This document shows, one piece after another, positions 16,220 to 24,717 of a stretch of DNA of 64,000 nucleotides (positions are counted from its first letter, which is position 1; each line of letters starts with the position of its first letter). The DNA comes from UBA8914 sp034002905 (GTDB lineage Bacteria; Pseudomonadota; Alphaproteobacteria; UBA9219): positions 70,054-134,053 of the forward strand of contig JAVEZQ010000005.1 of assembly GCA_034002905.1 (NCBI GenBank), given 5' to 3'. Both the position numbers and the translations under genes were made by a program. Under the pieces are notes generated by a model that saw nothing but the letters and a program-made list of their open reading frames with translations, searched no databases and had not been told where the DNA came from.

Positions 16220-17005
16220 TTACTTGCCGAGGAAGCCGCCGATAGCCTTGCCAATTTCGCTTTGTTCGACGGCACCTTTCAGGGACTCAATACCTTGCTT
16301 GCCCAGTTCTCCGGCCAGATTTCTCTGACCCACTTCGATTGATTTGGCAGATATTTTCTGAAGAAGAATTTGCGATAGCTCTGCTGACGTTATGCCGCCG
16401 CTGTCCTTGCCGATGTTATACATTTCAATCGTAGGCAGTTTGGCATCGACCAGATTTGTGCCTGCGAGCAGGGCGTGGCTCAACTTGACGCTGCCATTAC
16501 TGACGGTCAGATGTTCGACAATAATTTTACGTTCTGCCGATTGGTTGCCGTTGGTTTTGGTTTCCGAGGTAGCTGTCTTACCTTCAGAAGAAATAGAGGA
16601 GGCAAAGATCCTGACGTTGTCTTGTATCTTCTGAAGATTGGAGTCGCCGCTCTTGATGACTTCATAGGTCAGTTCAGGTGCGTCAATTATAATGTTTTTG
16701 ATCAGAATGGGGCCAGTTTCTGTCACTGATTTGGGATCGACTTCGATTGCGACGACACCAAACTTCATGGCACTTTGATCGGAAAATCCGGTTGGGTTGC
16801 CAAGGTTGAAACCCTCAAGCGTGACTTTGCCAGAAGAAAGGTCTAGTTGAACATTCCGAATGGATACCGGCGCGCCAGCTGCCATCGTTCCGTATTTCTC
16901 GACACCTCTTTTGATGATGCCGTCCAAATTTGAGCCGACGAGGTAAAGGCCAAGCCCGACAATCAGGAGAAGGGATAGAACGCCTATCAGAAATTTCTTG
17001 ATCAT
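16220..17005 (-). CDS. AsmA/DUF748-like membrane-anchored protein
   Basis: A 261-residue protein with an N-terminal anchor (FLIGVLSLLLIVGLGLYLVG) and an AsmA-like beta domain: VSIRNVQLDLSSGKVTLEGF, then NPTGFSDQSAMKF and IKNIIIDAPELTYEV. Such proteins lie on the periplasmic face and are thought to influence lipid or outer-membrane homeostasis. ATG 17005 is preferred because GGAGGT lies four bases upstream; a GTG four codons earlier is possible. The C-terminus contains AGELGKQGIESLKGAVE and ends GGFLGK. It is the island gene nearest the tRNA. Confidence 0.72.
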   Translation of the reverse strand: MIKKFLIGVLSLLLIVGLGLYLVGSNLDGIIKRGVEKYGTMAAGAPVSIRNVQLDLSSGKVTLEGFNLGNPTGFSDQSAMKFGVVAIEVDPKSVTETGPILIKNIIIDAPELTYEVIKSGDSNLQKIQDNVRIFASSISSEGKTATSETKTNGNQSAERKIIVEHLTVSNGSVKLSHALLAGTNLVDAKLPTIEMYNIGKDSGGITSAELSQILLQKISAKSIEVGQRNLAGELGKQGIESLKGAVEQSEIGKAIGGFLGK

Positions 17006-17138
17006 GGTGACCTCCACAAAGGGGTTGTTCTGTTTTAATTCTAAGCAGAAACTAGGATAAAGAAAAGATCAGAAAAAAGATGGACGAGAAAAGAGTGTAT
17101 TATTACAGCTGTAATGTTTTTCGAGAGCTCAGAAAAAC

Positions 17139-17193
17139 CTAACCCTTTGAAAGAAATGGTCGGAGAGAGAGGATTCGAACCTCCGGCCCCTGC
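17139..17193 (-). repeat. tRNA-Pro-side copy of the direct repeat (putative att)
   Basis: This is the intact partner of 14455-14506. It includes the 3' half of tRNA-Pro and 18 bases beyond CCA (CTAACCCTTTGAAAGAAA side). The two copies bracket about 2.6 kb. Confidence 0.65.
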
Positions 17194-17233
17194 CTCCCGA
17201 AGGCAGTGCTCTACCAGGCTGAGCTACTCTCCG
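17157..17233 (-). tRNA. tRNA-Pro (anticodon CGG)
   Basis: 77 bases including an encoded CCA. The acceptor CGGAGAG pairs with CTCTCCG, the D-arm is GCTC...GAGC, the anticodon arm is CTGCC-TTCGGGA-GGCAG giving anticodon CGG, the variable loop is five bases, and the T-arm has loop TTCGAAT. All arms pair. It reads CCG codons. It appears to be the integration target at the right end of the island. Confidence 0.95.
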
Positions 17234-17338
17234 ACTCCGTCCTGAGGCGGCCTTTATAACGCAGAATTCCGGCGCTTCGCAACGGGAATAATGTGTTGAT
17301 TTCGCGTTTATTTGCGGCCTGAGCCCCCAAATCAAGGG

Positions 17339-18361
17339 TTAATAGGCCCGATCAATCGTAAAATCGATCGTATCAATGAGGGCAGTTTTGATGGGGCCCT
17401 CGGGGAAAAGGCCAAGAGCGTCGCGTGCAATAGCCCCATAGTGGCGGGCCCGTGCGATACAATCACGCAGGCTGCCGTGGCGGTTCAAGATATCGAGCGC
17501 ATGAGCAAAGTCGCCGTCTCTTTGTTTCTGTTCGCCAAGTGTGCGCTGCCAGAAGGCGCGTTCGGCTTCATTGCCGCGACGGATGGCAAGGATGACAGGC
17601 AAGGTGATTTTTCCTTCGCGGAAATCGTCTCCGACAGTCTTGCCAAGTCTTGCTTGCTGGGCCGAGTAATCTAGCACATCATCAACAATCTGGAAGGCGA
17701 TGCCCAGATTAAGGCCATAGGTGCGAAGCGCCTCTTCCTCACCACTAGGGCGTGCAGCGATCACCGCGCCAATGCGGCATGAAGCGGCGAAAAGCTCGGC
17801 AGTCTTGGCTTTGATAATATCCAGATAGGTCTGCTCGCTGATCGTGCTGTCATTCTGTGCGGTAAGCTGAAGGACTTCACCTTCGGAAATGACGGCTGAG
17901 GCGTTGGAGAGAATGCGCAGAACATCAATCGATCCATCCTCAACCATTAATTGAAAAGATCGTGAAAAGAGAAAATCGCCAACAAGAATACTGGGTTCGT
18001 TGCCGAACATGGCGTTGGCCGAGGGCGAACCGCGACGCAAGTCGCTCGCATCTACCACATCGTCATGCAGAAGCGTCGCCGTATGGATAAACTCGACAGC
18101 GGCGGCCAATTTATGGTGGCGATCTCCCTGATAGCCGCACAAACGTGTGCACGTGACAGCGAGGAGGGGGCGCAGCCTCTTGCCCCCCGATGCGATGATA
18201 TGATGCGCTAGATGGGGGATTAGTGGGACGTTGCTTTGCATCCTTTGCAGAATAATGTGGTTAACGGCAGCCATATCTTTGGCGGCAAGATCCTGTAATA
18301 CATCAAGCGCATTGGCGGGTGGCTCGGCTTGCTCGGATCGAAGGGGGATAATATGGACCAT
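17339..18361 (-). CDS. ispB: Polyprenyl diphosphate synthase (IspB type)
   Basis: A trans-prenyltransferase that condenses isopentenyl diphosphate units to make the quinone side chain. The 340-residue length fits. The first aspartate-rich motif is D100-D101-V-V-D104 (LLHDDVVD), followed by RRGSPSAN; the second is VDDVLDY, with GDDFREGKITLPVI after it. GGKRLRPLL near residue 60 binds isopentenyl diphosphate. It diverges from the methyltransferase gene, with start codons about 50 bases apart. Confidence 0.93.
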   Translation of the reverse strand: MVHIIPLRSEQAEPPANALDVLQDLAAKDMAAVNHIILQRMQSNVPLIPHLAHHIIASGGKRLRPLLAVTCTRLCGYQGDRHHKLAAAVEFIHTATLLHDDVVDASDLRRGSPSANAMFGNEPSILVGDFLFSRSFQLMVEDGSIDVLRILSNASAVISEGEVLQLTAQNDSTISEQTYLDIIKAKTAELFAASCRIGAVIAARPSGEEEALRTYGLNLGIAFQIVDDVLDYSAQQARLGKTVGDDFREGKITLPVILAIRRGNEAERAFWQRTLGEQKQRDGDFAHALDILNRHGSLRDCIARARHYGAIARDALGLFPEGPIKTALIDTIDFTIDRAY

Positions 18362-18412
18362 AAAAAACGGACTGGATTGAGGTTACAACTGGCTTGTGGC
18401 AGTAGTATAGCC

Positions 18413-19210
18413 ATGAATACGACGCATGACAAACTTTTGAATGGGCGCCTGAGCCTTGAACAACCGGCGAGGGGAGAGGGGTATCGCGTTGCTGTGGATA
18501 GCCTTTTGGCGGCGGCGGCGGTGCCATTGTGTGCGAATGACCGTGCGGCGCTTCTGGATATGGGGTGCGGTGTTGGCGCGATCATGCTGGCTGTTGGCGT
18601 TCGCTGTCCCAATGTGTATCTTACAGGGGTTGAAATTCACCCTCCGATCGTCGAGTTGTGTCGTCGCAATATTCTGCACAATACCTATGAAGAACGGGCT
18701 TCGGTCGAGGAGGGGGATATCACAGCCCTGCCCCTCGGCTTGAAGGGGTGCTTTGACCATATTGTCTCGAACCCGCCTTTTCATGATCCCAAGGGGCATA
18801 CGGCCTCGCCCGAGGCTTACCGCAAGCTGGCGCTCATGGAAAGTGAGGACGCAGAGGCTTTGCAGAAATGGGTTGGGAGTGGACGTGCGGCTCTGAAGGA
18901 AGGTGGAAGTCTCACGATAATCTTCCGTACTGACAGAGAAAGCGAACTTGTCGCAGCGGTGGAGCAAGCGGGGTTTGAGCAGCTTGCTATTCGTGAAATT
19001 CTGTCGAAAGAGGATACCACGTCCAAACGGATTATTCTTCACGCCATCAAACCGGCTGAAGAACAGATGTGTGGGATAAATCATTCTTATCGCGCACATC
19101 CACAAAGGAAAAATCCCTTTATCTTATACGGCGTCGATGGTCGTTATAGCAAGATGGCTGAAGCCGTCCTTCGTGGTGCGCAGAGCATGGCCGATGCGAT
19201 GGGGGAGTAA
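18413..19210 (+). CDS. tRNA1(Val) N6-adenine methyltransferase-like protein (TrmN6/YfiC family)
   Basis: A SAM-dependent methyltransferase. The SAM motif I reads LLDMGCGVGAI near residue 57 and the catalytic N6-adenine motif is SNPPFHDP near residue 120. The N-terminal LNGRLSLEQPARGEGYRVAVDSLL matches COG4123 proteins such as YfiC, which methylates A37 of tRNA1(Val). I chose ATG 18413 because homology begins there and it avoids overlapping the divergent ispB; an upstream ATG at 18353 is less likely. The exact substrate is inferred. Confidence 0.82.
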   Translation: MNTTHDKLLNGRLSLEQPARGEGYRVAVDSLLAAAAVPLCANDRAALLDMGCGVGAIMLAVGVRCPNVYLTGVEIHPPIVELCRRNILHNTYEERASVEEGDITALPLGLKGCFDHIVSNPPFHDPKGHTASPEAYRKLALMESEDAEALQKWVGSGRAALKEGGSLTIIFRTDRESELVAAVEQAGFEQLAIREILSKEDTTSKRIILHAIKPAEEQMCGINHSYRAHPQRKNPFILYGVDGRYSKMAEAVLRGAQSMADAMGE

Positions 19211-19244
19211 TGCTGCCTCAAACAGTGCCGAGGGACTAGGCTGG

Positions 19245-20135
19245 CTATTCGTCTTGTTTTGCCTTTTGCCAGAGAGATTCCATCTCACTGAGAGAACTTT
19301 CCTCGATACGCCGTCCCTGCGAGTCGAGCTGGTCTTCAATATAGCGAAAGCGGCGTTCGACCTTGCGGTTGGTGTGTCGCAGCGCTTCCTCCGGATCGAT
19401 ACGCAAATGGCGTGAGAGGTTGATAATCGCAAACAGAACATCGCCCAGCTCGCTCGCGATCCGGTCTTTATTCTCTGCGCCTTTGTTAATTTCACAACCA
19501 AGCTCATCGAGCTCTTCATGAATTTTTGCAATGACATTGGCGTCTATTTCGTTGCCATTACGCGGCCAATCAAATCCGCCTTGCGCCATACGCTTTTGCA
19601 GCTTCACAGCGCGTAGCATCGCGGGAAGGGCTGTGCTGATATCATCCAGAAGGCTATGCTTCTCCTGAGCCTCCAGCGCGGCTTGCTGGCGTTTTTCGAG
19701 CTTATCTTTCTCCCAGTTCTGGAGCACTTTTTCTGCGTTATCGACACCCGTTCGATTGCCAAAAACGTGCGGATGGCGTTCGATCATCTTTTCGGCTTCG
19801 CCGCGCGCGACATCATCGAATGTAAAGTGTTGATTTTCTTTGGCTATTTGGCTCAGGAAGACGATCTGGAGGAGGAGGTCGCCCAGTTCTTCGCAGAGGT
19901 GTGTGGTGTCATTTTGTTCAATGGTTTCAATAACTTCATAGGATTCTTCAAGAACATATTTGGCAAGGCTTGCATAGGTTTGTTTGATATCCCAGGGACA
20001 GCCGGAATTTGGGTCGCGCAAACGCTGCATAACATCAAGAAGTTGGTCCATAGCATCGGACATGAGCGGAAACTTTCGTTGCTTGTGGTCAGGCGTAATG
20101 GTGTCAGTTCTAGGCGCATCAAAAGGCGCGTTCAA
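19245..20135 (-). CDS. mazG: Nucleoside triphosphate pyrophosphohydrolase MazG
   Basis: MazG hydrolyses NTPs to NMP and pyrophosphate, a housecleaning and stress-response role. Two MazG domains are visible: the first with RLRDPNSGCPWD and ExxE-type metal ligands in LEESYEV and CEELGDLLLQ, the second with HEELDEL and SELGDVLFAIINLSRHL. RHPHVFG links them. A ~24-residue N-terminal extension precedes MSDAMDQLL, so the true start could be 24 codons in. It converges on the methyltransferase gene, 34 bases away. Confidence 0.94.
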   Translation of the reverse strand: MNAPFDAPRTDTITPDHKQRKFPLMSDAMDQLLDVMQRLRDPNSGCPWDIKQTYASLAKYVLEESYEVIETIEQNDTTHLCEELGDLLLQIVFLSQIAKENQHFTFDDVARGEAEKMIERHPHVFGNRTGVDNAEKVLQNWEKDKLEKRQQAALEAQEKHSLLDDISTALPAMLRAVKLQKRMAQGGFDWPRNGNEIDANVIAKIHEELDELGCEINKGAENKDRIASELGDVLFAIINLSRHLRIDPEEALRHTNRKVERRFRYIEDQLDSQGRRIEESSLSEMESLWQKAKQDE

Positions 20136-20379
20136 GGATGCATTTATCTTTAAATTTTGTGCGCAAAACGCGACATTGAAGGCCGTTTAACGGTGCAATT
20201 TTGAGCATTTTTTGCCGTGTTTTTCAGCATTTTTGAGGGCCCCTTACACCCCTCCGTCTGTCGCATAAGATATATTATGTTAAATCGTGCTATAGGCAAA
20301 GCTGGGAAAAAGAGGGTCGGCAGTCATGTGCAATAGAGAGAAGTATGGCAACGGCATCAGCAAGGTTGCGCAGATGTGC

Positions 20380-21141
20380 TTAAAGCTCGATCACCAAACC
20401 ATCATAGGCAGGTTCGACATGATGTGGGAGTTTCGCCCGCAATGAGCAGTAATCCATCGTTTGGTTCATATGAGTCAGGTAAGCCTTCGCAGGCTTCACA
20501 CGCTCGATCCATTCGAGAGTCCTCTCCAGATGAGCGTGAGAATGGTGTGGCTCTTCGCGGACAGCATCGACAACCCAAACCTTCACACCGCGAAGTGCTT
20601 CAAAGGCTGCTTCGTTAATCTCGCTCACATCTGTCGAGTAGGCAAAGTCGTTAAAGCGATAGCCAAGGCAAATATCGCGCCCATGTTTGAGCGGATACGT
20701 TGTCACATGGATATCGCCAAAATCCATTGGCCCTTGAATGATATAAACCTCAACAGCTGGCCGATAAAACTTGTCCGGCGTTCCTGACTGGAAAATATAT
20801 TCGAAACGATGCGTCAGCTCTTTGATCGTTACTTCATTGCCATAAACCGGCATCGGCTTGCGTGTCATCCAGTTCACGGTACGGATATTATCAATGCCGT
20901 GACAATGATCGGCATGCGCATGGGTATAAAAGATTGCCGTCAAATCCTTAATGTCGGCTCTTAATAATTGTTCGCGCATGTCAGGCGATGTATCGACCAG
21001 CAAAACTTGATCTTTGTCTTCAACAAGAATGGACGAACGCAAACGCACATTGCGTGGCTCGTTTGGATCACAGTTTCCCCACTCATTCCCGATCATAGGA
21101 ACGCCAGCTGAGCCCCCGCATCCCAAGATTGTGACCTTCAT
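20380..21141 (-). CDS. MBL-fold metallohydrolase (PhnP-like)
   Basis: A metallo-beta-lactamase fold hydrolase of 253 residues. It opens with ILGCGGSAGVP and has the metal motif THAHADHCHGIDN, DTSPDMR before it, a later HGRD, and DAVREEPHHSHAHLE near the C-terminus. The best relatives are PhnP/cyclic phosphodiesterase-like proteins conserved after tatD in alphaproteobacteria; the substrate is unknown. Its ATG overlaps the tatD stop by four bases, so the two are translationally coupled. Confidence 0.88.
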   Translation of the reverse strand: MKVTILGCGGSAGVPMIGNEWGNCDPNEPRNVRLRSSILVEDKDQVLLVDTSPDMREQLLRADIKDLTAIFYTHAHADHCHGIDNIRTVNWMTRKPMPVYGNEVTIKELTHRFEYIFQSGTPDKFYRPAVEVYIIQGPMDFGDIHVTTYPLKHGRDICLGYRFNDFAYSTDVSEINEAAFEALRGVKVWVVDAVREEPHHSHAHLERTLEWIERVKPAKAYLTHMNQTMDYCSLRAKLPHHVEPAYDGLVIEL

Positions 21142-21938
21142 GGGGCGCCTCCTCCCCTCCCAACTTTTGGAAAGAGTTTCAGGAAGTTGGCCGTCGTCGC
21201 GGCCTCAATTTCGCCAAGAGAAACGCCCTTTATTTCTGCCAATTTCTTTGCAGTTTCAATAACATAGGCTGGTTCACACGCCTTCCCGCGATAGGGAATA
21301 GGGGCCAAAAAGGGCGCGTCCGTCTCGATCAGAAGGCGATCAACGGGTATATCCCGCGCAATTTCGCGGATGTTTTGGGATTTGTTGAAGGTAATCATGC
21401 CGGAAAAGGAGATATAAAAGCCAATCTCCAACCCGTAATCAGCCATGCGCCGTTCCGAACTAAAGCAATGCAAAACGCCCGTCAGCTCGTCTTCATGTCC
21501 AGCGCGTTCTTCACGCAAGATTTGGATCGTATCATCCTCGGCATCGCGTGTGTGAATGATCAGTGGCATGCGTGACGCGATACAAGCACGAATATGCGTG
21601 CGAAAGTTTCGCTGCTGCGCTTCGCGTGGGCTGTGATCATAAAAATAATCAAGGCCCGTCTCGCCAATACCGATTGCTTTGGGGTGCTGTGTCAGCGCCA
21701 CAAGTTGATCAACCGTGACTTCTTCGCCCGGCTTTTCGGCTTCATGCGGGTGAACAGCCAGCGAGAAATAGACATCCGGCTGTGCCTCGGCAATCGCCCT
21801 CACCTTTGGAAAATCCGGCTGCGAGATCCCTATCGTATGAAAAATCCCCACACCGGCCGCGCGAGCGCGCGACAACATCCCGTCAAGATCGTCTTTCATA
21901 TCTTCGAAATCAAGGTGACAATGGCTATCGACAAACAT
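21138..21938 (-). CDS. TatD-family metal-dependent DNase/hydrolase
   Basis: A 266-residue TIM-barrel hydrolase. Metal ligands are visible in DSHCHLDF at the N-terminus, GETGLDYFYDHS, IIHTRDAEDD and HCFSS, with LLIETDAPFLAP near the end. TatD-family enzymes show Mg-dependent nuclease activity. The position between metG and the MBL hydrolase is the usual alphaproteobacterial order. Confidence 0.93.
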   Translation of the reverse strand: MFVDSHCHLDFEDMKDDLDGMLSRARAAGVGIFHTIGISQPDFPKVRAIAEAQPDVYFSLAVHPHEAEKPGEEVTVDQLVALTQHPKAIGIGETGLDYFYDHSPREAQQRNFRTHIRACIASRMPLIIHTRDAEDDTIQILREERAGHEDELTGVLHCFSSERRMADYGLEIGFYISFSGMITFNKSQNIREIARDIPVDRLLIETDAPFLAPIPYRGKACEPAYVIETAKKLAEIKGVSLGEIEAATTANFLKLFPKVGRGGGAP

Positions 21939-21993
21939 ATGACTAATCTCTCACAGAAACCCTAATATCCTGTTACGCAGTAAGATAGAATGG

Positions 21994-22050
21994 ATTCCGG
22001 CTTTCCCGCTACGCTCCTGTCGGAGCTTCGCCGGACGTGGACGCCGGAAT
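21994..22050. repeat. composite palindromic intergenic repeat
   Basis: ATTCCGGC (21994-22001) pairs with GCCGGAAT (22043-22050), and an inner GCTCC (22013-22017) pairs with GGAGC (22022-22026). The form (GGATTCCGG ... CCGGAATGACA) resembles dispersed REP-like palindromes of proteobacteria. It lies between metG and tatD and could slow transcription or protect mRNA. Only one copy is seen here. Confidence 0.6.
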
Positions 22051-22062
22051 GACACGAGGTCC

Positions 22063-23610
22063 CTATTCCTTCGCTTCTTCCACATAGCGCGGGAAAACAC
22101 CCTGTGGCGTTGGCAAAGGCGTCCCAGCTTTCAACGCGTGGGCCTCATCAAGGCAAGCAAAGCTGCGTTCACTCTCCGGCACAGCCAATAGATCGAGCAT
22201 TTTGGCCATCGATTCCGGCATAAAGGGCTGCACGAGGATCGCAACATAACGAACCGTTTCCGCGAGTACATAAAGCACCGTCGCCATACGTGCGGGGTCT
22301 GTTTTCTTGAGCGCCCATGGTGCCTGCTCATCTACATAGCGATTGCCATCACCAATGACATCCCATGCGGCATCGAGTGCTTTATGGAAAGCCTGAACGT
22401 CAAGCGTTTCGCGCATCTGATTCAACAGGTTTTGCGCTTTACCCAGCAAGGCCCGATCTGCCTCAGTGAAAGCACCGGGTGTCGGCACCTTCGCCTCGCA
22501 GTTCTTTGCAATCATCGAAAGAGAACGCTGCGCCAAATTGCCAAAATCATTAGCAAGGTTGCTGTTGATCCGCGCGACCATAGCTTCATGGGAAAAATCA
22601 CTATCATTGCCAAAGGGCACTTCGCGCATCATGAAGTAACGTGTTTGATCCAAACCATACTGTTCAATCAGCTTGTTGGGATCAATCACATTGCCAAGCG
22701 ATTTGGAAATCTTCTGCCCCGCGTTTGTCCACCAGCCATGGGCGAACACACGCTTTGGCACAGGAAGACCCGCCGCCATCAGAAAGGCTGGCCAATAAAC
22801 GGCATGAAAGCGCAAGATATCCTTACCCACCATATGTAGATCTGCAGGCCAGAAGGCCTTGTATTTATCGGCGTTCGTATCGGGATAGCCAAGCGCGGTG
22901 ATATAGTTGGTCAGCGCATCCATCCAGACATACATGACATGGTCAGGATCATTGGGAACCGGCACGCCCCATTTCATCGCTGTGCGTGAAACTGACAGAT
23001 CATGCATGCCTTGCTTCACAAAGGAGATGACTTCGTTGCGACGATAGTGCGGCAGGATAAAATCCGGATTTTCGTCATAGAACTTAAGGAGACGGTCGCC
23101 CCACTGTGACAGGCGGAAGAAATAGCTGGGTTCCTCCATCCATTCGCATTCAGCCCCCGAAGGCGCGATCTTGGTATTATTCGGCCCGTCCGTCAGCTCG
23201 CTCTCGGCATAAAATGCTTCATCGCGCATCGCGTACCAGCCCTCGTATTTGCCGAGGTAAATGTCGCCCTTCTCGATCAAAGTTGACCAAAGAGCCTGCG
23301 CCGCTTTGTAATGACGCTCTTCCGTCGTGCGGATGAAATCGTCGTGGCTGAAGTTCATCACCTTCGCAATGTCACGGAAATTTTGCGAAACCTTGTCAGT
23401 AAAGGCCTTGGGGTGCATACCCGCTTTTTCCGCCGACTTGGCAACCTTCTGTCCATGTTCATCGGTTCCGGTCAGGAACATAACATTATAGCCGTCGAGC
23501 CGTTTAAAACGCGCCAAGACGTCACAAGCACAGCTGCAATAGACATGGCCAATATGCGGAACGTCGTTTACATAATAAATGGGCGTAGTAATATAGTAGT
23601 TTTGGGTCAT
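22063..23610 (-). CDS. metG: Methionyl-tRNA synthetase
   Basis: A class I synthetase charging tRNA-Met. The HIGH motif (VPHIGHVY) lies near residue 19 and the KMSKS loop is KISKSLGNVID. The zinc-free short form is indicated by the insert (GWYAMRDEAFYAESEL) without CxxC pairs. No C-terminal tRNA-binding EMAP domain is present, giving 515 residues. I chose ATG 23610, which has AAGGAA upstream and starts MTQNYYITTPIYYVND; an ATG 14 codons earlier has no ribosome site. Confidence 0.95.
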   Translation of the reverse strand: MTQNYYITTPIYYVNDVPHIGHVYCSCACDVLARFKRLDGYNVMFLTGTDEHGQKVAKSAEKAGMHPKAFTDKVSQNFRDIAKVMNFSHDDFIRTTEERHYKAAQALWSTLIEKGDIYLGKYEGWYAMRDEAFYAESELTDGPNNTKIAPSGAECEWMEEPSYFFRLSQWGDRLLKFYDENPDFILPHYRRNEVISFVKQGMHDLSVSRTAMKWGVPVPNDPDHVMYVWMDALTNYITALGYPDTNADKYKAFWPADLHMVGKDILRFHAVYWPAFLMAAGLPVPKRVFAHGWWTNAGQKISKSLGNVIDPNKLIEQYGLDQTRYFMMREVPFGNDSDFSHEAMVARINSNLANDFGNLAQRSLSMIAKNCEAKVPTPGAFTEADRALLGKAQNLLNQMRETLDVQAFHKALDAAWDVIGDGNRYVDEQAPWALKKTDPARMATVLYVLAETVRYVAILVQPFMPESMAKMLDLLAVPESERSFACLDEAHALKAGTPLPTPQGVFPRYVEEAKE

Positions 23611-23681
23611 GACATGATTTCCTTGGTTTAATGTGCATTTTAGGAGCGCCATACGCCTCCCGTCCAGTCCTTTTCAATTGC

Positions 23682-24713
23682 TTACATGCACATTCGGCTC
23701 ATGTCGGACACCGCATTGATAAAGGTTAGTTTCTTGTCGAGGTTGGAGGCTTCCGCCGAGGCCAATCGCTCGCGCGCAGTATCCCACAGCGCTAAGGCCT
23801 GTTCAAGCCCTCCCTTGTTAACCAACACCTTTGCAAGAGGATGCCTCCCCCCCTGCCCGCGCGCCAGACTTGAGATCGTGCGCTGGATGGTCTCGACGAT
23901 CAGCTCGGAAAGGATAGAATAACGATCAATTTCCGCTTTTTTCGCTATTTTATCACCCAATTCATGGAGGCGGATCACATCGATCTGAGGCAAGGCGCAT
24001 AACATAGCTATAGCTTCGTCATAAAGCGGGACGATCTCGCTTTCGATAATTCGTAGTGCTTTCCCGACACTTCCGCCTGCCAGCTCCGCGAGACGGGTTT
24101 TGTCGATACCGTCGGGTATTTCGATCATCTGGCGGCTGAGTATGGTCATAATTTCGCTTTGCGTCAGGGAATTAAGCGCGAGAACGCGACAGCGTGATTT
24201 GATCGTCGGCAACATCATGCCGGTCGTCGTTGTCGTGAGAAAGATAAAGGCATTCGATGGCGGTTCTTCGATCATTTTCAGGATCGCATTTTGCGCATTG
24301 CGCCCCAAAGTATGCGCTTCGTCAATTAGTGCGACGCGATACTTGCCGTTGGCCGGCGTTAGCGAAAGAAACGGCGCGAGTTTGCGCGCTTCTTCGACAG
24401 GGATACTCGCCTTCATGGCACCCGTCTTTTCATCAACCGGACGACGGATAACCAGAAGATCGGGATGTGACTCAGCCAAGATCAGGCGCGCCGTCGGATG
24501 CTCGGTATTAAATTGCATGGGGTTGTTCTCCCCACCCGACAGGATGTAATGCGCAGCCATATAGGCAAAGGTCGCCTTACCAATCCCCTCTTCCCCAACT
24601 ATCAGCCATGCATGATGCATCTTGCCGGAGGAAAAGGCTTTCACAACCTCATCGAATGCCTGCCGATGACCGACAAGCTGTGTGCACTGATGAGGGGAAA
24701 GCGTTTCGGGCAT
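23682..24713 (-). CDS. holB: DNA polymerase III delta-prime subunit
   Basis: Part of the clamp loader that places the sliding clamp on DNA. The AAA+ core shows GEEGIGKATFAY (P-loop), ALIDEAHTLGRNAQNAILKMIEEPP, and the SRC-type KSRCRVLAL, followed by SVGKALRIIE. It is 343 residues. It follows the inserted solute-binding protein by four bases and precedes metG, in the conserved tmk-holB-metG order. Confidence 0.93.
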   Translation of the reverse strand: MPETLSPHQCTQLVGHRQAFDEVVKAFSSGKMHHAWLIVGEEGIGKATFAYMAAHYILSGGENNPMQFNTEHPTARLILAESHPDLLVIRRPVDEKTGAMKASIPVEEARKLAPFLSLTPANGKYRVALIDEAHTLGRNAQNAILKMIEEPPSNAFIFLTTTTTGMMLPTIKSRCRVLALNSLTQSEIMTILSRQMIEIPDGIDKTRLAELAGGSVGKALRIIESEIVPLYDEAIAMLCALPQIDVIRLHELGDKIAKKAEIDRYSILSELIVETIQRTISSLARGQGGRHPLAKVLVNKGGLEQALALWDTARERLASAEASNLDKKLTFINAVSDMSRMCM

Positions 24714-24717
24714 GTTC

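Noticed and set aside
19656..20153. 165-residue rightward frame
   Set aside because: Antisense to mazG, whose metal-binding motifs are intact.
22384..22839. 151-residue rightward frame
   Set aside because: Antisense to metG.
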